A program made the position numbers and the translations under genes. A stretch of 8,939 nucleotides of DNA, taken from NCBI GenBank assembly GCA_031420365.1, contig JANOMP010000051.1, forward strand, positions 1-8,939, in the 5' to 3' direction. Below the pieces are notes generated by a model. That model had not been told where the DNA came from. It saw only the letters and a list, made by a program, of their open reading frames with translations, and did no database searches. This document shows positions 1 to 5,372 of the stretch, piece by piece; position 1 is the stretch's first letter, and each line of letters opens with the position of its first letter. The DNA comes from Leadbetterella sp031420365 (GTDB taxonomy: Bacteria > Bacteroidota > Bacteroidia > Cytophagales > Spirosomataceae).

Positions 1-393
1 AAGGTCACCCTCTGGCTGAATTACTGTAACCTCAACCGATAAATGCTTGGGCAATAGCATTCTTTTTGAGATAGCTTTTTCTCTGACCTCTTTTTGCTTT
101 ACCGCCTCCTTTTTCTTGTCAAGAATAGCTTCAATACCTGCGATTTCCTCTACGGTCATTTCCTGGCAAAATGCCAATTGCAACTGAATGCTGGGCGTTT
201 GGAATTCAAAACGCTCCCGACTTTGCCCAAAAAGCATACGCTGAAGCTTGGTAATAAGGGCTTCTTGTGCGATAATCTTTTCTTCTTGAAGCGTATTTCT
301 ATCAGCTAGGTTTAATATTAATATATCTTTTTCAGCAATAGTTTGGCCCTGACTTTTAAGGGCTTTCGTCAGCTCAGAATTTACTTTTTCCAT
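1..393 (-). CDS. tnpC: IS66 transposase TnpC, N-terminal part (runs off the left edge)
   Basis: This is the catalytic transposase of the IS66 element, of which the first 131 residues are visible; the DDE core lies beyond the window. The visible part opens with a Lys/Glu/Gln-rich stretch (residues about 1-50) that looks like the leucine-zipper-like coiled coil usual at IS66 TnpC N-termini. It is followed by LQRMLFGQSRERFE (about residues 51-65), the family's basic 'LFG..SE' block, and by MLLPKHLSVE near the edge, matching the 'R..LP.HLPR.E' block. The frame is open from a stop at 535-537. The first ATG in it, at 391-393, is preceded by AAGGAGG, though at very short spacing, so a non-ATG start further upstream remains possible. 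The gap to the tnpB stop is 118 bp. Confidence 0.8.
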   Translation of the reverse strand, partial: MEKVNSELTKALKSQGQTIAEKDILILNLADRNTLQEEKIIAQEALITKLQRMLFGQSRERFEFQTPSIQLQLAFCQEMTVEEIAGIEAILDKKKEAVKQKEVREKAISKRMLLPKHLSVEVTVIQPEGDL

Positions 394-511
394 AGCCTCC
401 TTTTCCTGCGAAAATGAGGCTATATGGGTTTCTGGCGATATTTTATCCGTTGTTTTGATAGTATAAAAATACGAAAAATAGCTGGTTTTTCCTAACAATA
501 AGCAAAGGTTT

Positions 512-871
512 TTACACTTTTTTTGCCATATTTTCTAGCGAAAATCTGGGCTTTCTATGCAGCTTTACTGGGCGGATTCCTTCTAGCATTAACACTAATT
601 CTGGCCAGCGAATCTGACTTTCACCTGGCGTGATTTGGGGCTGGCCAAAAGTGCCTTTTTCGAGCCTTTTGTGGTAAATCACTAGGCCGTCCACCTCCCA
701 ATGCAATAGCTTGATGGTGTTGCGGGGCTTGTTGATAAATACAAAAACATCGCCACAGATGGCCTTTCGACCCAATTCATTAGCCACCAAGCCACACAGT
801 GTATCGAAGCCCTTGCGCATGTCGCAAGGTTTGGCGTAATATTCGTACTTGTTGGCCGCAAGTGAGGGCAA
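512..871 (-). CDS. tnpB: IS66 accessory protein TnpB
   Basis: This is the IS66 'Orf2' protein, required for efficient transposition in this family but of unclear biochemical role. At 119 residues it has the usual length. The family signature is plain: YYAKPCDMRKGFDTLCGLV near residues 11-29, then DVFVFINKPRNTIKLLHWE (about 41-59), then the basic C-terminus. The start is odd. The only start codon in this frame before the signature is TTG at 869-871. An ATG overlapping the tnpA stop (TAATG, 873-877) is the natural coupled start but lies one base out of frame. From that ATG the first codons read MFALT, which resembles TnpB N-termini and would join the rest if one T were absent. Either translation begins at TTG or a one-base insertion has damaged the gene. 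Confidence 0.85.
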   Translation of the reverse strand: MPSLAANKYEYYAKPCDMRKGFDTLCGLVANELGRKAICGDVFVFINKPRNTIKLLHWEVDGLVIYHKRLEKGTFGQPQITPGESQIRWPELVLMLEGIRPVKLHRKPRFSLENMAKKV

Positions 872-874
872 ACA

Positions 875-1168
875 TTACAGCAGGCTGATTAACTGGCCAA
901 TCAAACTAAGGTCATTTGCTTGGGTACTGATTTTTACACCATTTGGGTATTCTAAAACAATAAGGCTAGCAGGCCTTGAAGCTAGCAGAGGTTTGCTCTC
1001 TATTTTAATAAAGCCGTTTTGTGGTTTTGATTGGCCAATAAATTTACGTTCCCAATATTTGTATTTGTGGAAACTGACGTTATTTTCGAGGCAAAAGCCT
1101 TTTCTGGTTTTGCATTCAGTCCTCAAAAACTTTTCATAAAGAAGTCGCATTTGATTTTCATTTGTCAT
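875..1168 (-). CDS. tnpA: IS66 accessory protein TnpA (short Bacteroidota-type)
   Basis: This is the first gene of the IS66 set, a 97-residue protein. The N-terminal half (about residues 5-45) looks like a helix-turn-helix with the phrase FCLENNVSFHKYKYWERKF, typical of the DNA-binding part of short TnpA proteins. The C-terminal half carries SLIVLEYPNGVKIS (about 67-80) and a leucine-rich end, which matches the 'l.FPnGv.l.l' block of the family. ATG at 1166-1168 is the start and there is no obvious ribosome binding site. The stop is followed at once by tnpB, consistent with translational coupling. It is recognised by family resemblance and position. Confidence 0.8.
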   Translation of the reverse strand: MTNENQMRLLYEKFLRTECKTRKGFCLENNVSFHKYKYWERKFIGQSKPQNGFIKIESKPLLASRPASLIVLEYPNGVKISTQANDLSLIGQLISLL

Positions 1169-1441
1169 ATTTGTTTTTTATGACAAAGGTCAGGTTGTTT
1201 TTCCGGATAGAAAAGATGGGGGTAGATGGGGGGGATACGTTGTAACGGAATAAATGGAATTTATTTTTTATTTTGGATTCTGATCCTGTGTTTTGGGTTC
1301 GAAAAAAATCAAAAATTCCCTTACCCCAATTCCTTTGAGACTTATCCTTTTTTCATACTTTTCTATTCTTTCAAGCCGTGTGTAATGCTAAAACTTTATT
1401 GACGAGACTTTTTTTTGGATTTTTCTTTCACCAAAATCGAT

Positions 1442-1456
1442 CCTGGCGGTGTTCCG
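1442..1456. repeat. 15-bp GC-rich hairpin repeat, copy 1
   Basis: Plus strand CCTGGCGGTGTTCCG, where GGCGG and CCGCC can pair around TGTT. It lies in the C-terminal tail of the IS91 transposase remnant, where the minus strand reads GGTPPG. The same site is occupied in remnant B (3929-3943), so this copy was probably already in their common ancestor. Confidence 0.65.
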
Positions 1457-1654
1457 CCAATTCTGTAATGCGTGGCTACTGCTCCAGATGGCCCTCCTTG
1501 CATTTTGGGCAAACCCTGATATCAATGCCGTATTTCTCTCTGATGGTTACATAAATGGGTATTCGCACCTTGGCGAGTGGCGGCGGCAGCTTGAGTTTCT
1601 CAAACAATCCTCTCAACCTTTTGGCTCGGCCGTGGTTTTAAAATATCCATAATG

Positions 1655-1669
1655 CGAAACGCCGCCTGG
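1655..1669. repeat. 15-bp GC-rich hairpin repeat, copy 2, splitting the RIR-HYG motif
   Basis: Minus strand CCAGGCGGCGTTTCG, exactly five codons (PGGVS) inserted between CGT (Arg) and CAT (His) of the RIRHYG motif. Orientation is opposite to copy 1 relative to the transposase. Removing the 15 bases restores the family motif without a frameshift. Confidence 0.75.
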
Positions 1670-1700
1670 ACGAATTCTTACGTATCTAAACGGCTCTCAA

Positions 1701-2046
1701 TATCTATAGGGAGTGCTGCTCAAAAGCAAGACGATCTTTGGTTTTGATAGTTTTTGAGGTAAATTTAAGCTTGGATTGATCAAATTTTTCAACAAAAGCA
1801 TCATTGAATCGAATCATATCGTATATGGCGATATTCACATCGAAGCATAAAAAAAGCACCTAGTAGCGGTCTGATTTATTTTGAATAGGCAAGACAAAAA
1901 GTGTTTATTTGATATTTTTAAAATACAGTTTTTTTTGTTGATTTGCCAAATAAATTTTGGGTATATTTGTGTTGTAAGCTTTTTCGCAGATTAAAGTTGT
2001 GCGTCAATTTGACATTTTTTTGGAAAAAGTTTAAAATAAACTAATT
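1701..2046. other. Gap between IS91 remnant A and the beta-helix gene
   Basis: No convincing gene. A 50-codon minus-strand frame (about 1710-1859) opens with GTG after a stop and contains FDVNIAIYDMIRFNDAF and KTKDRLAFEQHSL. It looks protein-like and may be a gene remnant or the edge of the adjacent element, but I do not recognise it. The right part (1900-2046) is AT-rich and holds the promoter of the downstream gene. Confidence 0.4.
1938..1969 (+). promoter_or_regulatory. Bacteroidota-type promoter for the beta-helix gene
   Basis: TATATTTG at 1962-1969 fits the Bacteroidota -7 consensus TAnnTTTG exactly. A TTG at 1938-1940 lies 21 nt upstream, within the usual -33 spacing; TTTG at 1942-1945 is an alternative at 16 nt. 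Transcription would start near 1975, giving a leader of about 70 nt before the ATG at 2047, which lacks a Shine-Dalgarno sequence, as is common in this phylum. Confidence 0.55.
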
Positions 2047-3702
2047 ATGAAATATATATTCTTATTATCCTTCTCATTCATATTTATAGCTTTGACAAAA
2101 GGGCAAACCATAGACCCGCTCGAAAGCGTAGTGATAACGTCCGAAAAGAACAAAATTCGGGTACATTCAAATGAAAAGGGGGAATTACAAGTAAATGTAT
2201 CGCCCAAGGATGTACGTAAATTTAAAGCAAATGGCTCGGTTCACTATAGTGACTTTGGTGCTAAGGGGGATGGCAAAACAGACGATATAGATGCTATTGC
2301 TGCAGCCCATGCATTCGCTAACCATCATAGCCTTTTGGTGAAAGCCGACGCTGGGGCTACCTATTTCATTGGAGGAAAACAACGCACAGCAGTTATCCAG
2401 ACCGACACCTATTTCGGTACGGCGGCCTTCATCATTGACGATTCTCAGGTGCAAAATCGTAACGCACCTGTTTTTACAGTGAGTTCCAGGTTTCAACCGT
2501 TTAAACTGGAAGGGATATCTTCCATTAAGCGGAATCAGCTGAAAATAGATGGATCCTTCTCTTTGCCTAGAGTCTGTTTGATAGCTGTTACCGATTCCAA
2601 GGTTAAACGCTATATCCGTTTTGGGGCAAACCAAAATAATGGATCCTCGCAAACAGATATCTTTGTTGTTGATAAAAACGGACAAGTGGATATGAATGCT
2701 CCAATCATTTGGGACTTCGACCACATAACGGAAATCACAGCTCTTCCCATAGACGAGAAAACGCTTAACATTAAAGGAGGACGTTTTACTACCATTGCAA
2801 ATAAGGCGGAATCGAAGTACACCTACTATAGTCGAAACATAGCGATCAAGCGTTCCAATGTTATTGTCGATGGGCTGGAACACTATGTTAAAGGTGAAGA
2901 AGGCCATGGTGCCCCGTATGGCGGCTTTATCTTTATCGGTGACTGCTCCTATGTAACTGTCAAGAACAGCATTCTGACTGGACACAAAACATACGAAACC
3001 ATTGGCTCGGCAGGGAGGCCCGTTTCTATGGGCACATATGACATTTTAGTTAACCGTGCACTGAATGTATCATTTTTGAACTGTAGGCAAACAAATGACA
3101 TCAACGATAGAACATACTGGGGAATCATGGGTTCCAACTTCAGTAAAAACCTCCTTTATGACAGTTGCAGCTTTTCCCGGTTCGACGCCCACATGGGAGT
3201 TGCCAATGCCACCATACGCAATTCTACTTTGGGGCATATGGGCATCAATGCCATTGGCAGCGGGACTTTAACCGTGGAAAACAGCACCATCCGCGGAAGG
3301 AGTTTTATCAACCTGCGTTCAGATTATGGTAGTACTTGGCAAGGAGAATTCATTATCCGTAACTGCATTTTCGTACCTTCAGGTGGCCGCTCTGCCAATG
3401 CCAGCCTAATCGGCGGTTTCAATTCAGGGCAACATGATTTTGGTTATGCCTGCTATATGCCTGACCGGATTATAATTGAAAACCTTTTTATCGATGATTC
3501 CAATTATTCGGCAGATTACAAGGGCCCAGCCATTTTTGAAAATATCAATCCACAAATGAAGGACGATTCCTACCTGCAGAAATTCCCTTACCTCATAACA
3601 AGAGAAGTCAATCTCAAGAATATAACCACTGCCAGCGGAAAGGGCCTAAGGATAAGTGATAATTCTTATATGTTCAAGAACGTAAAAATAGACACTAAGT
3701 AA
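2047..3702 (+). CDS. Secreted right-handed beta-helix protein, pectate-lyase/GH28-like
   Basis: A 551-residue protein probably exported and acting on a polysaccharide outside the cytoplasm. Residues 1-19 form a signal peptide (KYIFLLSFSFIFIALTKG, cleavage near Gly19). After a linker, VHYSDFGAKGDGKTDD at 65-80 is the N-terminal cap motif of the pectate-lyase superfamily (Pectate_lyase_3-type). Residues about 260-540 are rich in short beta-strand repeats with Asn/Ser turns (VTVKNSILTGHK, NATIRNSTLG, GTLTVENSTIRG), as in a parallel beta-helix. The substrate cannot be named: the fold is shared by lyases, polygalacturonases and some epimerases, and I cannot assign catalytic residues. No SusC/SusD pair, sensor or sulfatase lies beside it, so it is an orphan rather than part of a utilisation locus. 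It sits between two IS91-type remnants in the same orientation and appears intact. Confidence 0.8.
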   Translation: MKYIFLLSFSFIFIALTKGQTIDPLESVVITSEKNKIRVHSNEKGELQVNVSPKDVRKFKANGSVHYSDFGAKGDGKTDDIDAIAAAHAFANHHSLLVKADAGATYFIGGKQRTAVIQTDTYFGTAAFIIDDSQVQNRNAPVFTVSSRFQPFKLEGISSIKRNQLKIDGSFSLPRVCLIAVTDSKVKRYIRFGANQNNGSSQTDIFVVDKNGQVDMNAPIIWDFDHITEITALPIDEKTLNIKGGRFTTIANKAESKYTYYSRNIAIKRSNVIVDGLEHYVKGEEGHGAPYGGFIFIGDCSYVTVKNSILTGHKTYETIGSAGRPVSMGTYDILVNRALNVSFLNCRQTNDINDRTYWGIMGSNFSKNLLYDSCSFSRFDAHMGVANATIRNSTLGHMGINAIGSGTLTVENSTIRGRSFINLRSDYGSTWQGEFIIRNCIFVPSGGRSANASLIGGFNSGQHDFGYACYMPDRIIIENLFIDDSNYSADYKGPAIFENINPQMKDDSYLQKFPYLITREVNLKNITTASGKGLRISDNSYMFKNVKIDTK

Positions 3703-3853
3703 TGTTAGATGTATAAGTAGACCGTTGTGTGGTATTTTTTTAGTTTTTGGCTCTAAAGCTGTGTTCTTTTTCAATAAAGGTTTATAAACCCCTTACCCCA
3801 ATTCTTTGGAGACTTATCCTTTTTTCATACTTTTCTAATTTTCAAGCTGTGTG

Positions 3854-3875
3854 AATCCCGAAATCTTTCGGGATT
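3854..3875. repeat. Perfect 10-bp inverted repeat with 2-nt centre (second palindrome type)
   Basis: AATCCCGAAA, then TC, then TTTCGGGATT. It overlaps the stop codon of the transposase tail in remnant B (3874-3876). At the matching place in remnant A the sequence runs from TTTTA through GCATTA directly into CACACGGC, so about 16-18 bp of this palindrome are extra in B. It could act as a terminator hairpin for the minus strand, but the absence in A suggests an inserted element. Confidence 0.6.
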
Positions 3876-3963
3876 AAAACTCGGCCGGAGAGGCCTTGTT
3901 TTTTGGTTTTTCTCGCATCACAATCGTTCCGGGCGGCGTTCCGCCACTTCTGTAATGCATTGG
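3874..3963 (-). pseudogene. IS91-family transposase, C-terminal tail only
   Basis: The minus strand reads HYRSGGTPPGTIVMREKPKN, then KASPAEF and a stop at 3874-3876. It aligns in the same frame with the tail in remnant A (YRIGGTPPGSILVKEKSKKK). Most differences between the two are synonymous or conservative (Thr/Ser, Val/Leu, Met/Val, Arg/Lys), which argues that this frame, rather than the overlapping NALQKWRNAARND frame, was the one under selection. The rest of the transposase is gone; the upstream neighbour is the integrase fragment, joined at a short shared sequence near 3951-3964. Confidence 0.65.
3929..3943. repeat. 15-bp GC-rich hairpin repeat, copy 3
   Basis: Plus strand CCGGGCGGCGTTCCG, with GGCGG and CCGCC pairing around CGTT. 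It is at the same position of the transposase tail as copy 1, so copies 1 and 3 are orthologous rather than independent insertions. Confidence 0.65.
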
Positions 3964-4232
3964 CCACCATTTTACACTTTGCAAAACCAACCTTATGCTC
4001 TTGTTTGATGTAAATGATATAATTGTTAATGTCAAGTTCGGTGAGATCTTCAGCATCTTTGTCATAATGAAACTGAAACAAAAGCCGCACTTCTTGTAGA
4101 TAATTGCGGATAGAATCGTTGGCGTTTTACCAACCAGAATTGATTTGTGAAGACGATCTAACCAATCTAAGTGGTTGTCGCTCAATACATTTTTTGAAAG
4201 TTCGTTCGGGCGGCGTTCCGCTTTTTTAACAT
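3950..4232 (-). pseudogene. Tyrosine recombinase N-terminal (core-binding) fragment, frameshifted
   Basis: Reading leftwards from about 4214 gives ELSKNVLSDNHLDWLDRLHK and SILVGKTP. After a one-base loss near 4118-4124 it continues as NDSIRNYLQEVRLLFQFHYD, DAEDLTELDINNYIIYIKQE and CKMVANAL. This is the SAM-like core-binding domain of XerC/XerD-type integrases, which normally leads on to a 'kYYFKHV' helix and the catalytic domain. Here it stops at ANAL, where the transposase tail begins, so the whole catalytic domain is missing. The start is probably the ATG at 4230-4232 (MLKK), four codons before hairpin copy 4; a further one-base shift between that ATG and ELSKN would be needed, so the start is uncertain. 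The gene is dead. Confidence 0.7.
4206..4220. repeat. 15-bp GC-rich hairpin repeat, copy 4, at the recombinase N-terminus
   Basis: Plus strand TCGGGCGGCGTTCCG, the best match to the consensus. It lies directly after the MLKK codons and before the first recognisable recombinase residues (ELSKNVL), read there as ERRPN or RNAAR depending on frame. The T run at 4222-4227 makes it look like a terminator on the plus strand, but nothing upstream on that strand needs one. Confidence 0.65.
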
Positions 4233-4745
4233 GATATTTTGTTTATGTTTGCTAAAAGATAAACAAACAAAATGCCAGCAATTCGACGAAAATTTAAAAG
4301 TGTAATTAAAAATTCAAAAGCATGACTTTCAAGACCTTAACGCTTGCGTTTCGCTCGAACATTCGGTTTTGTGCAAGTGCGGCTGAAGGAATAACAATCG
4401 GCTGTTATACTACTATCAGCTAATATCTGGCTTGACCGAATTCTATTTGGCTTTTGGTTGTTAACTTCAACTCCAGTTTTTCAATCGGCTTCAGTTGCTG
4501 GGCGGACAGTTATAAAATACCAGCCCAGCACAAAGCCCGAAACCGTTTTGCCTCATTGTAAAAAGACACCGCAATCCGACACTCGACAGAAAAAATAAAA
4601 GACAGCCAACACTTCGCAAAATTAAAAGAGGTGTTTTGCCAACCCTCAAGCCAACACAAAAACACCACATTTTGCCCGTCCCCACCAAAAGCCCACCCAA
4701 CGAACATACGGTTGACAATTTGATGGTAAATTATTCATAGATAAA
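4233..4745. other. Gene-free stretch with a foldable segment and a G-poor tract
   Basis: No credible coding region; the minus-strand frames at 4491-4718 are Cys/Leu/Phe-rich with no family resemblance. The left part presumably contains the lost 5' end of IS91-type remnant B. The middle is described separately (4364-4545). From about 4585 to 4710 the plus strand is very poor in G and rich in A and C, with CAACAC-like and TTTTGCC repeats, a marked strand asymmetry without an obvious cause. Confidence 0.5.
4364..4545 (+). other. Candidate structured RNA or folded single-strand DNA site
   Basis: Nested complementarity is visible on the plus strand. An outer stem pairs CGGTTTTGTGC (4364-4374) with GCACAAA...AACCG (4528-4545), 11 pairs with a 7-nt bulge. 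A second stem inside it pairs 4379-4388 (GCGGCTGAAG) with 4489-4498 (CTTCAGTTGC), ten pairs including two G-T. Within that are a local hairpin ATAACA/TGTTAT (4391-4408) and a weaker GTTG/CAAC (4457-4471). The G-T pairs favour folding of the plus-strand sequence. It could be a non-coding RNA or a recombination site of attC-like form; no promoter or known family is recognised. Confidence 0.35.
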
Positions 4746-4793
4746 ATTTGATTAGCCTTATTGGTATTTTTCATACCAAGTTAGTAATCAAAT
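4746..4793. repeat. Nested inverted repeat (9-bp outer and 7-bp inner arms)
   Basis: The outer arms are ATTTGATTA (4746-4754) and TAATCAAAT (4785-4793). The inner arms are TTGGTAT (4761-4767) and ATACCAA (4773-4779) around TTTTC. Both arm pairs are perfect and share a centre to within one base. It is 11 bp from the IS21-type end and may belong to that element or be an operator or cruciform site. Confidence 0.6.
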
Positions 4794-4803
4794 CAAACAC
4801 CAA

Positions 4804-4875
4804 GTGGTTCACTTTCTCCCGGAATCAGTGGCTCAATTTAACCCGGGATATATGGCTCACTTTGAGCCGGAATAT
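4804..4875. mobile_element. Isolated IS21-type terminal repeats (three 24-bp units)
   Basis: Three degenerate units begin at 4804, 4828 and 4852, an exact 24-bp period. Their starts are GTGGTTCACTTT, GTGGCTCAATTT and ATGGCTCACTTT, each followed by a CCCGGAAT-, CCCGGGAT- or GCCGGAAT-like block. Multiple phased transposase-binding repeats of the type 'GTGGCTCA.TTT..CCGGAAT' are characteristic of IS21-family ends in Bacteroidota. No istA/istB gene and no opposite end are seen in the window, so this is a solitary end left after deletion or recombination. Confidence 0.65.
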
Positions 4876-5372
4876 CTAATACGAGGCAAACAAAATATCC
4901 AAAAAAAATGCAAAAAGGAAAGACTTAAACGAAAATAGCATTAAGAAATGATGCCAATGCAATCGAAAACCTTAATCAATCTACACCTAATCCAGATATT
5001 TTTATTTGAAAATAAATCGCTCGATGTGCGGCTTCAGAAAAGGACGAGTTTTAGTCATTTCAGCAACAACCAGAAAACTAGCAGTAATAATTTGGAACAT
5101 GGTCACCAAAGGACAATAACACGATAGCCCAGAAGGTTAATTTGTAACTTCACCAAAAAAGAAAACTAAGTATGGTTAAAAGAATTAAAAAACAAATCAC
5201 TAGATTTGAATTGACTTTTAAAAATTATTAAATCGTAACTATCTGATTATAAATAAGAAATAAAAATTTTAGCCAAAATTCTTTGATACAAATACAAAAA
5301 CAAAGAAACGATACAGTGACTTTTATTACAAACAAAAAAGACCATTAAACCTAGATTTGCAATTAAAACATA
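4876..5372. other. AT-rich gap upstream of the MFS gene
   Basis: No gene can be supported. A 59-codon plus-strand frame (4948-5127) and a 33-codon minus-strand frame near 5000-5100 (containing LVVAEMTKTRPFLKPHIERF) are the only open stretches, and neither is recognised. TAGATTTG, a fit to the Bacteroidota -7 element TAnnTTTG, occurs at 5201-5208 and 5352-5359, but neither has a good TTG at the expected distance, so the MFS promoter is not settled. Confidence 0.45.

Larger units (their letters stand above)
1..1250 (-). mobile_element. IS66-family element, 5' part (tnpA-tnpB-tnpC order), truncated by the window edge
   Basis: Three minus-strand genes in the canonical IS66 order (tnpA, tnpB, tnpC) identify the element. 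Only its tnpA-side end is inside the window; tnpC runs off the left edge. The outer terminus is not resolved. It must lie upstream of the tnpA start at 1168 and before IS91-type remnant A at 1318, and the G-rich stretch with two AGATGGGG repeats around 1213-1233 is the likely area. The 8-bp target duplication usual for IS66 cannot be tested because the other end is missing. Confidence 0.75.
1396..1696 (-). pseudogene. IS91-family transposase, C-terminal remnant with frameshifts
   Basis: Read on the minus strand from 1696 the sequence gives RYVRIR, then five extra residues PGGVS, then HYGYFKTTAEPK. The IS91 transposase family has the contiguous motif RIRHYG(F/Y) here, so PGGVS is an insertion caused by the 15-bp hairpin at 1655-1669. 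After AEPK the frame shifts by one within a run of A and continues as RLRGLFEKLKLPPPLAKVRI, a KYGIDIR phrase and VCPKCKEGHLE (a CxxC pair near the C-terminus, as in the family). A second shift leads into HYRIGGTPPGSILVKEKSKK and a stop at 1396-1398. The HUH/two-tyrosine catalytic part is absent. With two frameshifts and no N-terminus it cannot make a functional transposase. Confidence 0.75.
1318..1700 (-). mobile_element. IS91-type element, 3'-end remnant A
   Basis: This is a decayed fragment of a rolling-circle IS91-type element holding the transposase C-terminal region and the element's 3' terminus. From CCCTTACCCC at 1318-1327 it is nearly identical for about 65 bp to remnant B (from 3790). 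The similarity continues, more diverged, through the transposase C-terminus up to about 1490. Both remnants diverge abruptly to the left of CCCTTACCCC, so that is the probable element terminus (the oriIS side, which in IS91 lies 3' of the transposase). The upper limit near 1700 is where transposase-like reading stops. Confidence 0.7.
3790..4232 (-). mobile_element. IS91-type element remnant B, internally deleted
   Basis: The left end, CCCTTACCCC at 3790-3799, and the next 55 bp match remnant A. Moving right there is a transposase C-terminal tail, then directly the N-terminal half of a tyrosine recombinase. Some IS91 relatives carry a phage-integrase-like gene upstream of, and overlapping, the transposase, so the fragment is best read as one element that lost everything between the integrase middle and the transposase end. 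The other terminus is not identified; it should lie to the right of 4232. Confidence 0.7.

Noticed and set aside
849..1139. Plus-strand open frame opposite tnpA
   Set aside because: It is the antisense shadow of IS66 tnpA, whose product matches its family.
1449..1652. 67-codon plus-strand frame (MFRQFCNAW...)
   Set aside because: It is antisense to the IS91 transposase remnant, whose minus-strand reading gives recognisable family motifs.
2185..2985. 266-codon minus-strand open frame within the beta-helix gene
   Set aside because: It lies opposite a gene with a signal peptide and a clear cap motif, has no family resemblance, and its codons mirror the sense gene.
4208..4227. GCGG/CCGC hairpin followed by six T as a rho-independent terminator
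   Set aside because: The same 15-bp hairpin occurs four more times without a T run, and no gene on the plus strand ends before it; the T run is the AAAAAA of the recombinase start region read backwards.
4491..4718. Two overlapping minus-strand frames of 65-75 codons
   Set aside because: They are Cys/Phe/Leu-rich because of the A/C-biased plus strand, and show no motif, start signal or neighbour to support them.
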